Assembly (NCBI RefSeq): GCF_004569295.1
Contig: NZ_SPQC01000004.1
Span: forward strand, 1 to 64,000
Direction of reading: 5' to 3'
Length of the DNA stretch: 64,000 nucleotides
From: Rothia nasimurium
GTDB lineage: Bacteria; Actinomycetota; Actinomycetes; Actinomycetales; Micrococcaceae
Position numbers and translations under genes: made by a program. Positions 7,215-16,475 of the stretch are shown piece after piece (positions within the stretch are counted from its first letter, which is position 1; each line of letters starts with the position of its first letter). The notes beneath the pieces were generated by a model. The model had not been told where the DNA came from. It saw only the letters and a list, made by a program, of their open reading frames with translations, and ran no database searches.

Positions 7215-7851
7215 AGCCCAGCCAATCTATAAGGCCTCGAGTTATGCGATTTCGTTCGCTAAAGCGAAGAAACTCGTCTACAACAACTCGATCTAGCAGC
7301 CTGAAGTCTGTAGACCGGGGTACCGTCTGACTCTCCGAAATTGAGTTGAGGATTCGGTAAAAGAACCTTGACCCTTGGGTCTTGAAGAAGCCACCAGCAT
7401 CGTTCGAGCGCACACCCACCACAACCTGGGCGCCAGCTTCCCAACGGGATAGAAAATCACTGATATAGGCAGGTGGGTGTTGGCTGTCCGCGTCCATAAT
7501 AAGGACGGCCTGCCCGAGGGCAACTTCGATACCTGCCGTTGTAGCGATTTCTTTACCAAAGTTCCGCGACAGATTAACTACTCTTGTCGCAGTGCTCCCC
7601 TGGGCAAGCTCCTGGAGCTTTTCAAGGGTGTTATCTGTGCTTCCATCGTTCACATAGATAATCTCGTAGGGGTCAGCTCCCATGGAGCGCTCAGCAAGAC
7701 GCTCCGTAACAGCAGCTAATGCTGGAAGTAGAAGTGTCTCGTGAAACGTTTGGATTCCCGCGCTTTCGTTATACGCGGGCACGACGATTGAGAGCACAGG
7801 GGCAGCGGGTGAACGATGTGAGGAGTGTGGCACAAAACCATCATACGGCAT
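7189..7851 (-). CDS. family 2 glycosyltransferase, truncated at the C-terminus by the element boundary
   Basis: GT-A fold of the GtrB/dolichyl-phosphate-mannose-synthase-like group: SIVVPAYNES (about 21-30), YVNDGSTDNT, NLSRNFGKE, the metal-binding LIMDADSQHPP and STDFRLLDR. Such enzymes transfer a sugar to polyprenyl phosphate and usually run 300-340 aa with two C-terminal membrane helices. This one stops at 220 aa right after LIDWLGFKRDYFVF, where relatives continue for about 100 residues. Its end lies inside the last 26 nt of the convergent XRE gene. It may be inactive or soluble. It is divergent from the flippase gene. Confidence 0.75.
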   Translation of the reverse strand: MPYDGFVPHSSHRSPAAPVLSIVVPAYNESAGIQTFHETLLLPALAAVTERLAERSMGADPYEIIYVNDGSTDNTLEKLQELAQGSTATRVVNLSRNFGKEIATTAGIEVALGQAVLIMDADSQHPPAYISDFLSRWEAGAQVVVGVRSNDAGGFFKTQGSRFFYRILNSISESQTVPRSTDFRLLDRVVVDEFLRFSERNRITRGLIDWLGFKRDYFVF

Positions 7852-7929
7852 ACCCTAGAACACCTTCTGGAGTGGCAAGACGGATAAGCTAGAGATACTT
7901 TCCTTATCGTCATAGAAGATAGAGATTCC

Positions 7930-9222
7930 GTGAGCGAAGAACATACCGAAGCTGTGATTAGTCGCGGCCAGTCGCTTTTTATTACGGCTTCATCCATTAT
8001 TAGCGCGGGTACTACTTTCTTGGTGACCTGGCTAGCTGCCCGATCTTTAACGGTCGAAGACAACAAAGATTTTTTGGTTTTTTGGTCTCTTACTTCTTTG
8101 GTGTTCGCGACTTTGTTGGGGGTTCAACAAGAGTCAGCACGCCTCATCGGCTCTCATCATTTGAGCAAGGGGAACTCTGCTTCTGTCTCCCGTCAGAGAA
8201 CCTACAACCCGCTCGTGGTAGCGACCTGGGTGGGTCTCACCTGTGCTCTCATTTTTGCAGCTCTTACACCGGTGTGGCTCGGCACCGTTCTACCAGCAGG
8301 AGACTGGAGAACAGTACTTCTGATTACCCTTGTAACGGCTGTATACGCCTGCCACGTCTACTGCATTGGGGCGATGGCCGGCACCCGTTCCTGGACAGAA
8401 TATGCCCTGTTGATTTCAACCGGCGGTATTTTCTGTTTCCTATGTACCCTGCTTGCATCTGTGGCTGGGGGTGGCCTGCTCGCCTTTCAGCTTTCTTTCT
8501 TGGCAACAGCCTTCCTCTGGCTCATTTTTATGGCTTTCTCACCCCGGGTACGCTCAGCGACTCGCTTGCGTCTGGTAGGACGCCCAGGCGCGGCATACCG
8601 GAGCATGCTTTTAGCTGTGGGGACCGCGGTAGCTATGGCTGCTATGTCTACGGGCTTTCCTATCTTCTTGGAAGCAACAAGTTCAAAGGCTGAAACAGAG
8701 TCCGACGCACTTCTGGCCGCGATTATTTTGGGTATCTCCATCACACGCGCGCCCATCATGATGCCCCTGCAAGCTTTTCAGGGTGTCGCGGTATCTTATT
8801 TCCTGGCCCATGCCCAGCGCCCTACCACTGCCCTGCTTAAACCTGTAGGGGCCTTGCTAGCTCTGGGGGCGGTAGGAGCCGCAGCAGCTTATCTGCTGGG
8901 TCCCTGGCTTTTCGATGAAATCTACGAGAAGTATGCCGGGCAGCTCGACGGGGCTTTCCTCGCGGCTCTCACTTTTGCGGCGGCTCTGCTAGCGGTGACA
9001 ACGCTGTCAGGCACGGCGGCCCTGGCGATGGGCGCTCACCGCATCTACCTTGCAGGCTGGGTAGTTACCGTTGTGGTTGCTTTCGGTTGTCTGCTGCTAC
9101 CGTTGGATCTTGAAACTAAAACCATTGTGGCGTTGATGGCTAGCCCGGTCATCGGTGCGGCAGCGCACCTTGCCGGTATGGAGGTACTGAGCCGAACACA
9201 GGCGTCCGCACCAGCCATCTAA
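7930..9222 (+). CDS. Wzx-like polysaccharide flippase, 430 aa
   Basis: GTG start. About twelve hydrophobic segments are spread over the whole protein, with the N-terminal RGQSLFITASSIISAGTTFL typical of polysaccharide flippases of the MATE/MOP superfamily. These move lipid-linked glycans across the cytoplasmic membrane. It is divergent from the truncated glycosyltransferase and followed by a bidirectional terminator. The neighbouring glycosyltransferases support a role in surface polysaccharide export; substrate unknown. Confidence 0.8.
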   Translation: MSEEHTEAVISRGQSLFITASSIISAGTTFLVTWLAARSLTVEDNKDFLVFWSLTSLVFATLLGVQQESARLIGSHHLSKGNSASVSRQRTYNPLVVATWVGLTCALIFAALTPVWLGTVLPAGDWRTVLLITLVTAVYACHVYCIGAMAGTRSWTEYALLISTGGIFCFLCTLLASVAGGGLLAFQLSFLATAFLWLIFMAFSPRVRSATRLRLVGRPGAAYRSMLLAVGTAVAMAAMSTGFPIFLEATSSKAETESDALLAAIILGISITRAPIMMPLQAFQGVAVSYFLAHAQRPTTALLKPVGALLALGAVGAAAAYLLGPWLFDEIYEKYAGQLDGAFLAALTFAAALLAVTTLSGTAALAMGAHRIYLAGWVVTVVVAFGCLLLPLDLETKTIVALMASPVIGAAAHLAGMEVLSRTQASAPAI

Positions 9223-9237
9223 CAGTGCATAAAACGT

Positions 9238-9260
9238 GAGGGGCAGCTGAGCTGCCCCTC
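9238..9260. terminator. bidirectional terminator between flippase and glycosyltransferase
   Basis: Perfect 10-bp arms GAGGGGCAGC / GCTGCCCCTC with a 3-nt loop, followed on the plus strand by GATGTTTT. It separates convergent genes. Confidence 0.85.
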
Positions 9261-9266
9261 GATGTT

Positions 9267-10112
9267 TTAAGAACGTTTGAAGTAGGTGAAGTACTCGTGC
9301 AGGGGGCGGATAAGCCCGGACGCCCGCACAAACTGGACGCTGCGCCACAGCAAGTGCGGGGGTAATGCCAGGACGGAGGGAACGCCAAGAGTCTTCGCGA
9401 GCTGGCGGCGGCCACTGGTAACTGCCTCGATGTGATCGCCACGGGCTCCCGCCCCCTTACTGATATTGGTAGTGTGCACTCGGTACTGGATTTCATTCCC
9501 CTGCAACATCGCTACAGGCCCTAGCACTGCCAAACGCAGGAAGAGGTCATAGTCTTCGAACTGAGCGAGATCCTGACGGTACTCTTTTGCCTGGTGATAG
9601 GCTGCCGCCCGGAACACCACCGATGAATGCGGGATAGGGTTGAACAGCAACATGCTACGCCGAACATCGTCACCGGTCGGCGCTTTGAGTTCACCCGTCA
9701 CTCGGCCATTTTCATCAATGAGGTCTCCCCCAGTACCCACAAGAACACATTCAGGGTGGGCGGCTAGGTAGTCTAGCTGACGGCGAAACTTTGTAGGAGT
9801 GATAAGGTCATCCCCGTCAACATTGGCGATAAAAGCTGCCCGGGCGGCATCGCAGCCTGCCCGCATCGCGTTACTGACACCAATATACCGATCAAAGCGC
9901 AGGACGGTCAGGCGCGGGTCTGCGAGCCAGGGGTAGGCTTTTTCATCGGCGGCGCGGCCCTCGGAGCCAAGAGTAATCGTAGGACCGTTAAGCACCAGAA
10001 TTACTTCGAGATCAACATCGTAGCTAGCCAGCACCGAATGTACCGTGCTTTCAAGCCACTTATTCAAAGCCCCACTTCGTATAACAACAGATAGCTCAGG
10101 CAAAGATGTCAT
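9267..10112 (-). CDS. family 2 glycosyltransferase, 281 aa
   Basis: GT-A motifs: LSVVIRSGALNKWLESTVHS at the N-terminus, IANVDGDDLITPTKF (DxD-like, about 93-107) and LAQFEDYDLFLRLAV (the ED motif, about 180-195). No membrane helices, so it is probably a cytoplasmic sugar transferase. The start has AGGAGC upstream and lies 2 nt after the preceding glycosyltransferase stop, so the two are co-transcribed. Last gene of the minus-strand polysaccharide operon. Confidence 0.85.
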   Translation of the reverse strand: MTSLPELSVVIRSGALNKWLESTVHSVLASYDVDLEVILVLNGPTITLGSEGRAADEKAYPWLADPRLTVLRFDRYIGVSNAMRAGCDAARAAFIANVDGDDLITPTKFRRQLDYLAAHPECVLVGTGGDLIDENGRVTGELKAPTGDDVRRSMLLFNPIPHSSVVFRAAAYHQAKEYRQDLAQFEDYDLFLRLAVLGPVAMLQGNEIQYRVHTTNISKGAGARGDHIEAVTSGRRQLAKTLGVPSVLALPPHLLWRSVQFVRASGLIRPLHEYFTYFKRS

Positions 10113-10114
10113 TT

Positions 10115-11227
10115 CTAAGCTCCTGACCCGTTAGTCAACGTACGCAAAACCTGCTCATAGGTCTTACCCTGGCTAGCCCACCCCCACCGCTGGAGGTCTT
10201 CTACAGGGTAAGCCTGGGGGCCCTGCTCAAGCTCAGCACGTACAGCTGCCGCCAACTGGGGTACACCCTGCTGCTCGACAATGTGAACCCGCACCCCGGC
10301 GTCCTTAAGCACCCGGGCACTTGATACATCATGGGTAACGATCGCTGCCTGTGAAACGTAAGCATCGATGATAGTGGTTTGGAACCCTTCAGCCGCCACA
10401 GTGGGGTTGACCAGGGTCGCCCCGCGAAGCTCACAAGCTACAGTTGCATGATCGACGAAGCCCTTGAAATCTACTGCGTCAGAAATACCCAACTCAGCGG
10501 CATAAGCTTTAGCCTTCTCTAAATCAGCCCCAGCCCCCAGCACTACACCGGTAATCTCAGCATCTTCTGCATGGAGTTGCTGGACGGTTTCGAGAAAAGC
10601 CCGCCACCCCTTCACCTCAACTACACGGGCTAAAAAGACAAGCTTTTTCCGCTGGAAGACAACATCTTCAGGGGCAGCCATAGGCAGGGGGGAAACGTTA
10701 TAAAAAACCTCAGCATCTACACCTGAAAGCTTTTTAACAAAATCACAGGAGGGCTGAGAAACACCCAAAACCTTAGAAGCTGCACGGAGTGTCAGCACAC
10801 CTAATGTACGGTCTACCAGCTGACTTGCTAGACGAATAACAGCCTTCTCCGAGACCACAAAGCCCGAACCGTGCTCGGTATGGACTACGGGAATCTTCAT
10901 CATTTGGCCTAAGGCAACCCCAAACCAGCTCATGCTAAAGAAGCGGGTATGAACCGAGATGACATCGATATTCTCGCGCTTCAGCACCTTAGCGAGGCGG
11001 GTAAGACCCACTAGAGATGGGAAACCGAGGATGCCGTCGACGGTGAGGTATTCCTTGAGCCGATAAACCTTGATACCGTTTTCAACGCTCACACCGGGTG
11101 CATCTGAGAGAGTCACGATAGTGACCTTATGCCCTAGCCTGTGCAGCTCAGCTGACAGGGCAGAAACATGCTGTTCAAGGCCACCCACCTTAGGGGGGTA
11201 GTTATTGATAACGAAGGCGATATTCAT
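10115..11227 (-). CDS. family 4 glycosyltransferase, 370 aa
   Basis: GT-B fold: N-terminal NNYPPKVGGLEQHVSALSAE (glycine loop of GT4 enzymes), a domain linker around VEVKGWRAFLE, and the C-terminal EGFQTTIIDAYVSQAAIV, where E-x7-E is normally found (here E then D). Probably transfers a nucleotide-activated sugar to a lipid-linked acceptor on the cytoplasmic face. It sits 5 nt downstream of the DUF2304 gene and 2 nt upstream of the GT2 gene in the same operon. Confidence 0.85.
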   Translation of the reverse strand: MNIAFVINNYPPKVGGLEQHVSALSAELHRLGHKVTIVTLSDAPGVSVENGIKVYRLKEYLTVDGILGFPSLVGLTRLAKVLKRENIDVISVHTRFFSMSWFGVALGQMMKIPVVHTEHGSGFVVSEKAVIRLASQLVDRTLGVLTLRAASKVLGVSQPSCDFVKKLSGVDAEVFYNVSPLPMAAPEDVVFQRKKLVFLARVVEVKGWRAFLETVQQLHAEDAEITGVVLGAGADLEKAKAYAAELGISDAVDFKGFVDHATVACELRGATLVNPTVAAEGFQTTIIDAYVSQAAIVTHDVSSARVLKDAGVRVHIVEQQGVPQLAAAVRAELEQGPQAYPVEDLQRWGWASQGKTYEQVLRTLTNGSGA

Positions 11228-11232
11228 AGTTT

Positions 11233-11628
11233 CTATTTGCCCTCTTCTTCTGGGCGGCTTTCAGTAGGCACGGGGTAGCGGGGGTGCTCAGCGTTTCCCT
11301 GCTCTAGCTGGGCTCTGAGCATCGCCACTTCTTCAGCCAAGGTTCTGGTATCTTCCCCCAGTCGTGAGAAATCTAGAGTCAGGTGCAGGCAAATACCGAT
11401 AAGCATAATAATTGCCAGCATGAAAAGCAGGTTGACGGGCACGATGACGCCTGTCAGGTCAGCAAGTGTGCTCAGCAGGTGGGGGAAGAGAGCCAGCACA
11501 ATAATAGCTGCAGACACTAGCAACCACAGGGCAGCGTACTTTTCCTTCATCTTCTGGTTGCGTACCTGGGCGAAGACCATGACGAAGATGAGAACCGACA
11601 GGATCAGAAAAAAGACATTTGACGGCAT
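11233..11628 (-). CDS. DUF2304 membrane protein, 131 aa
   Basis: Three hydrophobic helices: ILSVLIFVMVFAQV (about 7-22), WLLVSAAIIVLALFPHLLS (34-54) and VNLLFMLAIIMLIGICLHLTL (65-87). A coiled-coil-like tail (TLAEEVAMLRAQLEQ) follows. DUF2304 genes commonly sit directly next to GtrB-like glycosyltransferases, as here (2 nt from the GT2 at 11631), suggesting a membrane partner for lipid-linked sugar synthesis. The association is known from many loci; the mechanism is not. Confidence 0.8.
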   Translation of the reverse strand: MPSNVFFLILSVLIFVMVFAQVRNQKMKEKYAALWLLVSAAIIVLALFPHLLSTLADLTGVIVPVNLLFMLAIIMLIGICLHLTLDFSRLGEDTRTLAEEVAMLRAQLEQGNAEHPRYPVPTESRPEEEGK

Positions 11629-11630
11629 GC

Positions 11631-12368
11631 TTAGCCCTCCCCGGCTGTTTTCTTACGCGTCATGGAAATACCGAAGGCGAAAAAGGATCGCACCAGGTAG
11701 ATAGCTGATTTTAGAGGCCCTGATGAGGGAGTGCCGCCCTGTCGTTCCCTCATTTCTACCGGTACCTGGATAACCTTGCAGCCAGAACGAATGGCCATCA
11801 CGGTTGAGTCGATGGTATCCCCTAAGTACTCAGCAGGGAAAAATTCACAGTACTGTTGGATACCCCGGCGGTTTAACGCACGGAAGCCGCTGGTAACATC
11901 GGTAAATTTCTCACCCGAGATACGGGTGAAGAGGAAGGAGAGCAGGCCCATTGCCCATTTACGGGGGCCTCGTACCTTGTAGGTGTCAGAGGCTGCAAAG
12001 CGGGAGCCGATAACGATATCGGCCCGGTTCAGGCCTTCAATGAGGGTGTCGATAAACTCAGGTGGGTGCTGGCCGTCCGAATCCATCTGCATAGCAATGT
12101 CGTAGTCCATACGGCGGGCATACCGGTACCCGGTTCGCATGGCAGCACCAACCCCCATGTTGTAGGGCAGGTCAATGACGAAAGCACCGGCCTGGCGGGC
12201 CACTTGGGCCGTGCTATCTGTAGAGCCGTCATTAATGACGACCAGGTCAACCCAGGGAGCCTTGGCCCGAAGGTCAGCAATCGTCGCTCCGATAGCCTCT
12301 TCCTCATTCCAGGCGGGCATAATCACCAGAACGCGCGGACGCTCCTGCGGTGCAGATTCACTGTTCAT
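11631..12368 (-). CDS. polyprenyl-phosphate glycosyltransferase (DPM synthase-like), 245 aa
   Basis: Complete GT2 domain: VLVIMPAWNEEEAIGATIAD, LVVINDGSTDSTAQVARQAG, NMGVGAAMRTGYRYA, MQMDSDGQHPPEFIDTL (metal-binding DxD) and DVTSGFRALNRRGI. No membrane helices of its own; the adjacent DUF2304 protein may provide the membrane anchor. It likely makes a polyprenyl-monophosphate sugar used by an extracytoplasmic transferase, for which the DUF6541 protein upstream is a candidate. The 87-nt gap to that gene may hold its own promoter. Confidence 0.85.
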   Translation of the reverse strand: MNSESAPQERPRVLVIMPAWNEEEAIGATIADLRAKAPWVDLVVINDGSTDSTAQVARQAGAFVIDLPYNMGVGAAMRTGYRYARRMDYDIAMQMDSDGQHPPEFIDTLIEGLNRADIVIGSRFAASDTYKVRGPRKWAMGLLSFLFTRISGEKFTDVTSGFRALNRRGIQQYCEFFPAEYLGDTIDSTVMAIRSGCKVIQVPVEMRERQGGTPSSGPLKSAIYLVRSFFAFGISMTRKKTAGEG

Positions 12369-12455
12369 CTGTGGGCTGGCTTTCCTGTCTCGTGCATCTA
12401 TCGGCCGATAGGTAACATGCGTATGGCCCAGTCTATCAGTTTGGGGTAGCCCGAC

Positions 12456-14486
12456 TTAGGGCGCTGAGCAGGCCGTGATCTTGTATAGAACAGCATCACC
12501 TTCACGATGAACCTCGGTCAGCACTCCAGACTCAGCTAGCCCCTCAAAGCCCGCGTACCAGCTACTGTGGTCATGCCCGCTGACTTCTGCACGACCGAAG
12601 TCAAGATAGTAGTCAGCATTGAGGTTATCCAGGGCGCGGCAGACCTGAGGGTCCGTGAGAGCCTGATTCAGGTGATCCTGAACGTACTTCACATCGTTAT
12701 CTGCTGAATAGATAGTGTGGTAGGCAGTCACGGGACGGTCTGCTATTGCATAGGCCAGAGCAGCGCCGGTGAAAGGCTGCACTACAACGGTCTCGCCTTC
12801 AGGCACATATTCATCGAGCGCCTCAAGCATGTCGAACTCATCGGTGTTCAAGAGGTCAGATTCAGGGTCAGGGGCATACTCGTAGTAGTTGGCCTCAACC
12901 TGGTTCTGCAAAGCGGTGCTGGTTTGGCCAAACCCAACTACAGCAAACAGGGCTACAGCACCGACTACTAGCATGCGTCGGGCACTCTCCCACTGGGTTC
13001 GCTGCCACCAACGGCTAGCAACCAGTTTTTCCGCTACCCAGTGCACAGCCAGGGCCAGCATAGGAATACTCATGACGGGCAAGAGGGCGGCCAGACGGAA
13101 AGAGTCGTGGTACCAGAGACCTACGACTTCATAGCGGCCGTCCTCCCACGCCAGGGAGCGGGCAGCTACATAGAAGTAAACAACCACAGCCCAAGCACCC
13201 AGCACCCAGAGGGAGTAAACATTGGCACGGCGGGTGAACGTATACAGGCCAATTACAAAAACAATAGCCAGGAACCACTGGGGCTTAAAGCCCATCGCGG
13301 CAAAGGTAAAGGGTTCCCCTAGCGCCTGCCCCTGGGTGAGGACGGGGCCCCACACTTCGCCTGCTGCCTGGGGCGGACGGACCACGCCCCACAGAATATT
13401 CATCACGATGAAAATCAGCGCAACGCTTAGGGCTGTGGCTCCCGCTGCACCCCAGTAGGCACGGTGCTTAAAGCTAGTAACGAAGTTAAGAATGACGCGG
13501 CCGAGCAGCAAAGGAATAATCATTACCAGGAGCGACATGATCGCGTTGGGGTGGGCAATCGCAATAGCCAAAGCCACCCAGACCCCTAAGACCACCGACT
13601 GCAGGGTTGAGATACGGCGAACCGCTACCATGCGGAAGAGCTGCGCTACCAGACCGATACCGGCAGGCATCAGGGCAATACCTAGCAGGTTCGGGTACAG
13701 CACACCGAAATCAAGCAACAGAATAGGGTAGGCAGTAAAGGCAGCTGCGAAAGCGCCCACCACCATGATGCCTGCGGTGTTCAGCTTAAAAATTTGGCGC
13801 ACCATAAAAACTGTGCTGAGAGGCCAGATAATAGCCGAAACCACTACAGCCATAGTGTTAGTTGCCACCGGTATATCAGCGCCTGAGCCCATCGTAATGA
13901 GCAAAACGATAGCGTGCCAAGCTCCGGGATAAAAGGTAGATTCCCCTTCAACCGTTGTCATTGCACCCAGGGTGAGGGGCGAGGCGCTACCTGTATCTTC
14001 CATGAAACGCACTGCGTTGAGATGGAAGCTGTTATCCCAGGTCTGAGAAATCCATTCAGGCTGACCAATAGCATTCGTAACGTTGCGCCACAGCAGGAGG
14101 GCACCCACAAGGAAGCTGCCCCAGTAGGCTATCTGATCTTTCGACCACCAGGCGCTAGCCACTACGGAACGTTGAGGAGGAAGCCACCTCCCCTGATGTG
14201 AACGAGCTGGGGCAGAGCCAAGCCCAGCCCAGCGTCCTACGAGAACCACAAGCAGAATAACGGCAGCAAGCACTACAGCCGAGGCAAACGGAACCCATAA
14301 AGCCCAGCGAATACCGAGCATAGGGGTCACGGTTGCACCCAGCATAATAGCTGCCACAGAAAGCGCCGGGGCTAGACCAAAAGCCTCAAACCCGCGTAGC
14401 CGGGCAGCCGCCGAAATCAGCAGGCCCGGAACAAAAAGATAGATAAGCCCAACCAGTAGAGGCATTGCAATCTCGAACCAGCTCAT
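12456..14486 (-). CDS. DUF6541 polytopic membrane protein, 676 aa
   Basis: ATG at 14486 has AAGGAGAA upstream; a longer frame to 14579 lacks one. About thirteen hydrophobic helices fill residues 1-510 and an extracytoplasmic domain follows (about 520-676). DUF6541 proteins resemble GT-C glycosyltransferases; the motif WDNSFHLNAVRFMEDTGSAS in the first large loop has the acidic/His residues expected of a GT-C catalytic loop. Heads the minus-strand operon with the polyprenyl-phosphate transferase, so it may use the lipid-linked sugar made there. Function is inferred. Confidence 0.75.
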   Translation of the reverse strand: MSWFEIAMPLLVGLIYLFVPGLLISAAARLRGFEAFGLAPALSVAAIMLGATVTPMLGIRWALWVPFASAVVLAAVILLVVLVGRWAGLGSAPARSHQGRWLPPQRSVVASAWWSKDQIAYWGSFLVGALLLWRNVTNAIGQPEWISQTWDNSFHLNAVRFMEDTGSASPLTLGAMTTVEGESTFYPGAWHAIVLLITMGSGADIPVATNTMAVVVSAIIWPLSTVFMVRQIFKLNTAGIMVVGAFAAAFTAYPILLLDFGVLYPNLLGIALMPAGIGLVAQLFRMVAVRRISTLQSVVLGVWVALAIAIAHPNAIMSLLVMIIPLLLGRVILNFVTSFKHRAYWGAAGATALSVALIFIVMNILWGVVRPPQAAGEVWGPVLTQGQALGEPFTFAAMGFKPQWFLAIVFVIGLYTFTRRANVYSLWVLGAWAVVVYFYVAARSLAWEDGRYEVVGLWYHDSFRLAALLPVMSIPMLALAVHWVAEKLVASRWWQRTQWESARRMLVVGAVALFAVVGFGQTSTALQNQVEANYYEYAPDPESDLLNTDEFDMLEALDEYVPEGETVVVQPFTGAALAYAIADRPVTAYHTIYSADNDVKYVQDHLNQALTDPQVCRALDNLNADYYLDFGRAEVSGHDHSSWYAGFEGLAESGVLTEVHREGDAVLYKITACSAP

Positions 14487-14728
14487 CGTTCTCCTTGTTT
14501 GTTGCCACAGCGGGGGTAAAGCGTCTTCCCCAAGTCTAGTAGTAAAGCCCGGTAAGGAGGTGCTGAAACCTTTAAACAAAGGTCACAGGTGCTAGATACA
14601 GTGATTCTGCACGCCAGTCTAAAACTCAGGCGCTCGGCGCCCAATGGTGGGGCGGGCGAAACCCACTACACTGGAAGGTAAATGGCACAGGTCACACAGC
14701 CTGTTTTACCTAGTACAAGGAGTCAATG

Positions 14729-16393
14729 ATGACCTATACCGTGGGTAACTATATACTCGATCGTCTGGCTGAGCTGGGCGTAGATAAGGTCTTCGGTGTG
14801 CCCGGGGACTTTAATCTCTTCTTCCTCGACGATGTGCTGGCGCACGAAAAGCTGGATTGGGTGGGTAACGCAAATGAGCTCAACGCCGGGTATGCGGCGG
14901 ACGGCTACGCCCGCATCAAGGGCCTGGGCGCCCTGGTGACCACCTACGGTGTGGGTGAGCTGTCAGCTATCAACGCGACTGCCGGCTCCTACGCTGAGAA
15001 CGTGCCCGTGATTCACATTGTGGGTGCACCCAGCCTGTCGGCCCAGAATTCTCACCTGCGCATGCACCACACTCTGGGCGATGGGGATTTCAAGCATTTT
15101 ATGCGTATGGCATCCGAAGTATCTGCCGCCGTTGCGGCCCTGCACCCGGCGACCGCTGCGACCGATATTGACCGTGTCATCCGCACCGCCGTCATCCACC
15201 GTAAGCCCGGCTACCTGATGCTGCCGGTTGATGTGTCGACTATGCTGGCCACTCCCCCGTCGCGTCCGCTCGATGTGGATAGCCACGTTTCTTCGACCGA
15301 TATTGAGGCCCTCTTCAAGGACGCCGTCACCGACTTCATGAGCGGCAAGAGCGTGACGGTACTGGCAGATATCATGGCTGAGCGCCTGGGGGCAGTGCAG
15401 GACGTCCGCGCCCTGGTTACCGAGACCAAGTTCCCCTTCGCGTCCCTCATGTGGGGCAAGGCTGTACTGAACGAAACCAAGCCCAACTTTGCGGGCATCT
15501 ACGTGGGCGGCCTGTCGGCTGAACATACCCGTGCGGTAGTGGAAGATGCCGAGGTGTTGGTCTGCGCTGGCGTGGAATTTACAGATACCACAACCGGCAT
15601 ATACTCACATCAGATAGACTTTGGGCGGGTTATTAACATCGGCGCTGAGAGCACCAGCATCGCCGGTCACCACTATGCCCCGCTCACCATGTCCAGCGCC
15701 CTGAACATCGTTAAAGAGGTATCTCTTGAGCTCGGTCTGAAGGGCACCCCCTTTGAGGCGCCCACCACCGACGAGCCCCTACCTGAGATTACCGACGAAG
15801 CCCTGACCCAGGACGTCCTGTGGCGGGTTCTCTCATCAAACCTGGACGAGAAGAACACCGTTGTGGTCGATATGGGTACCTCTTTCTTCGGTATGGCAAC
15901 CCGCAAGTTCCCGCGGGATTCCCGCTTTATCGGCATGCCCCTGTGGGGTTCTATCGGCTACTCCATCCCGGCCCTGCTGGGTGCGGCTATGGCCGATACC
16001 GATTCCCGTGGCGTGCTGATGGTGGGTGACGGCTCAGCCCAGCTGACGATTCAGGAGATTGGCACCATTATCCGCGAGGGTGTGAACCCGGTGGTCTTCT
16101 TGATTAACAATGAGGGCTACACCATCGAGCGGTCGATTCACGGTGTGGAGTCTGAGTACAACGACATCACCGCCTACGACTGGTCGAAGATTCCGGCGGC
16201 TTTCGGCGGCACCGATTCTAATACCGTCACGCTACGCGCTGCTACGGTTCGCGAGTTCGACGAGGCCTGCCGGGTGGCTAAGGAGAACCGTGACAAGCTG
16301 GTTTTCATTGAGGTAGTCACTGCCCCTATGGATATGCCTGAACTGCTTGAGAAGTTCGGCGCCCAGGCGGCCCAGCTTAATAAGAAGAAGTAA
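14729..16393 (+). CDS. thiamine-diphosphate 2-keto-acid decarboxylase (pyruvate/indolepyruvate decarboxylase family), 554 aa
   Basis: Decarboxylates a 2-keto acid to an aldehyde. Family marks: GVPGDFNLFFLDDV at the N-terminus, catalytic Glu in GNANELNAGYAADGYAR, the paired histidines in LRMHHTLGDGDF, and the ThDP/Mg motif GDGSAQLTIQEIG...INN (about 430-457). Of two adjacent ATGs, 14729 lies 6 nt after AAGGAG and is preferred over 14726. Monocistronic, with its own terminator. No alcohol dehydrogenase is adjacent, so whether the substrate is pyruvate, indolepyruvate or a branched keto acid cannot be decided. Confidence 0.9.
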   Translation: MTYTVGNYILDRLAELGVDKVFGVPGDFNLFFLDDVLAHEKLDWVGNANELNAGYAADGYARIKGLGALVTTYGVGELSAINATAGSYAENVPVIHIVGAPSLSAQNSHLRMHHTLGDGDFKHFMRMASEVSAAVAALHPATAATDIDRVIRTAVIHRKPGYLMLPVDVSTMLATPPSRPLDVDSHVSSTDIEALFKDAVTDFMSGKSVTVLADIMAERLGAVQDVRALVTETKFPFASLMWGKAVLNETKPNFAGIYVGGLSAEHTRAVVEDAEVLVCAGVEFTDTTTGIYSHQIDFGRVINIGAESTSIAGHHYAPLTMSSALNIVKEVSLELGLKGTPFEAPTTDEPLPEITDEALTQDVLWRVLSSNLDEKNTVVVDMGTSFFGMATRKFPRDSRFIGMPLWGSIGYSIPALLGAAMADTDSRGVLMVGDGSAQLTIQEIGTIIREGVNPVVFLINNEGYTIERSIHGVESEYNDITAYDWSKIPAAFGGTDSNTVTLRAATVREFDEACRVAKENRDKLVFIEVVTAPMDMPELLEKFGAQAAQLNKKK

Positions 16394-16411
16394 TACGAGA
16401 GCCCGCAAGGA

Positions 16412-16453
16412 CGCGCCCGCCCTGCCTTCACCTACGAAGGCGGGGCGGACGCG
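16412..16453. terminator. terminator-like hairpin between convergent decarboxylase and gntP
   Basis: Arms 16412-16429 and 16436-16453 pair over 18 bp with two G-U-compatible positions and a 6-nt loop. No strong T tract. The right arm contains the recurrent word GCGGACGC. Confidence 0.65.
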
Positions 16454-16475
16454 TCCGGCTATGGCCCACAGGCAG

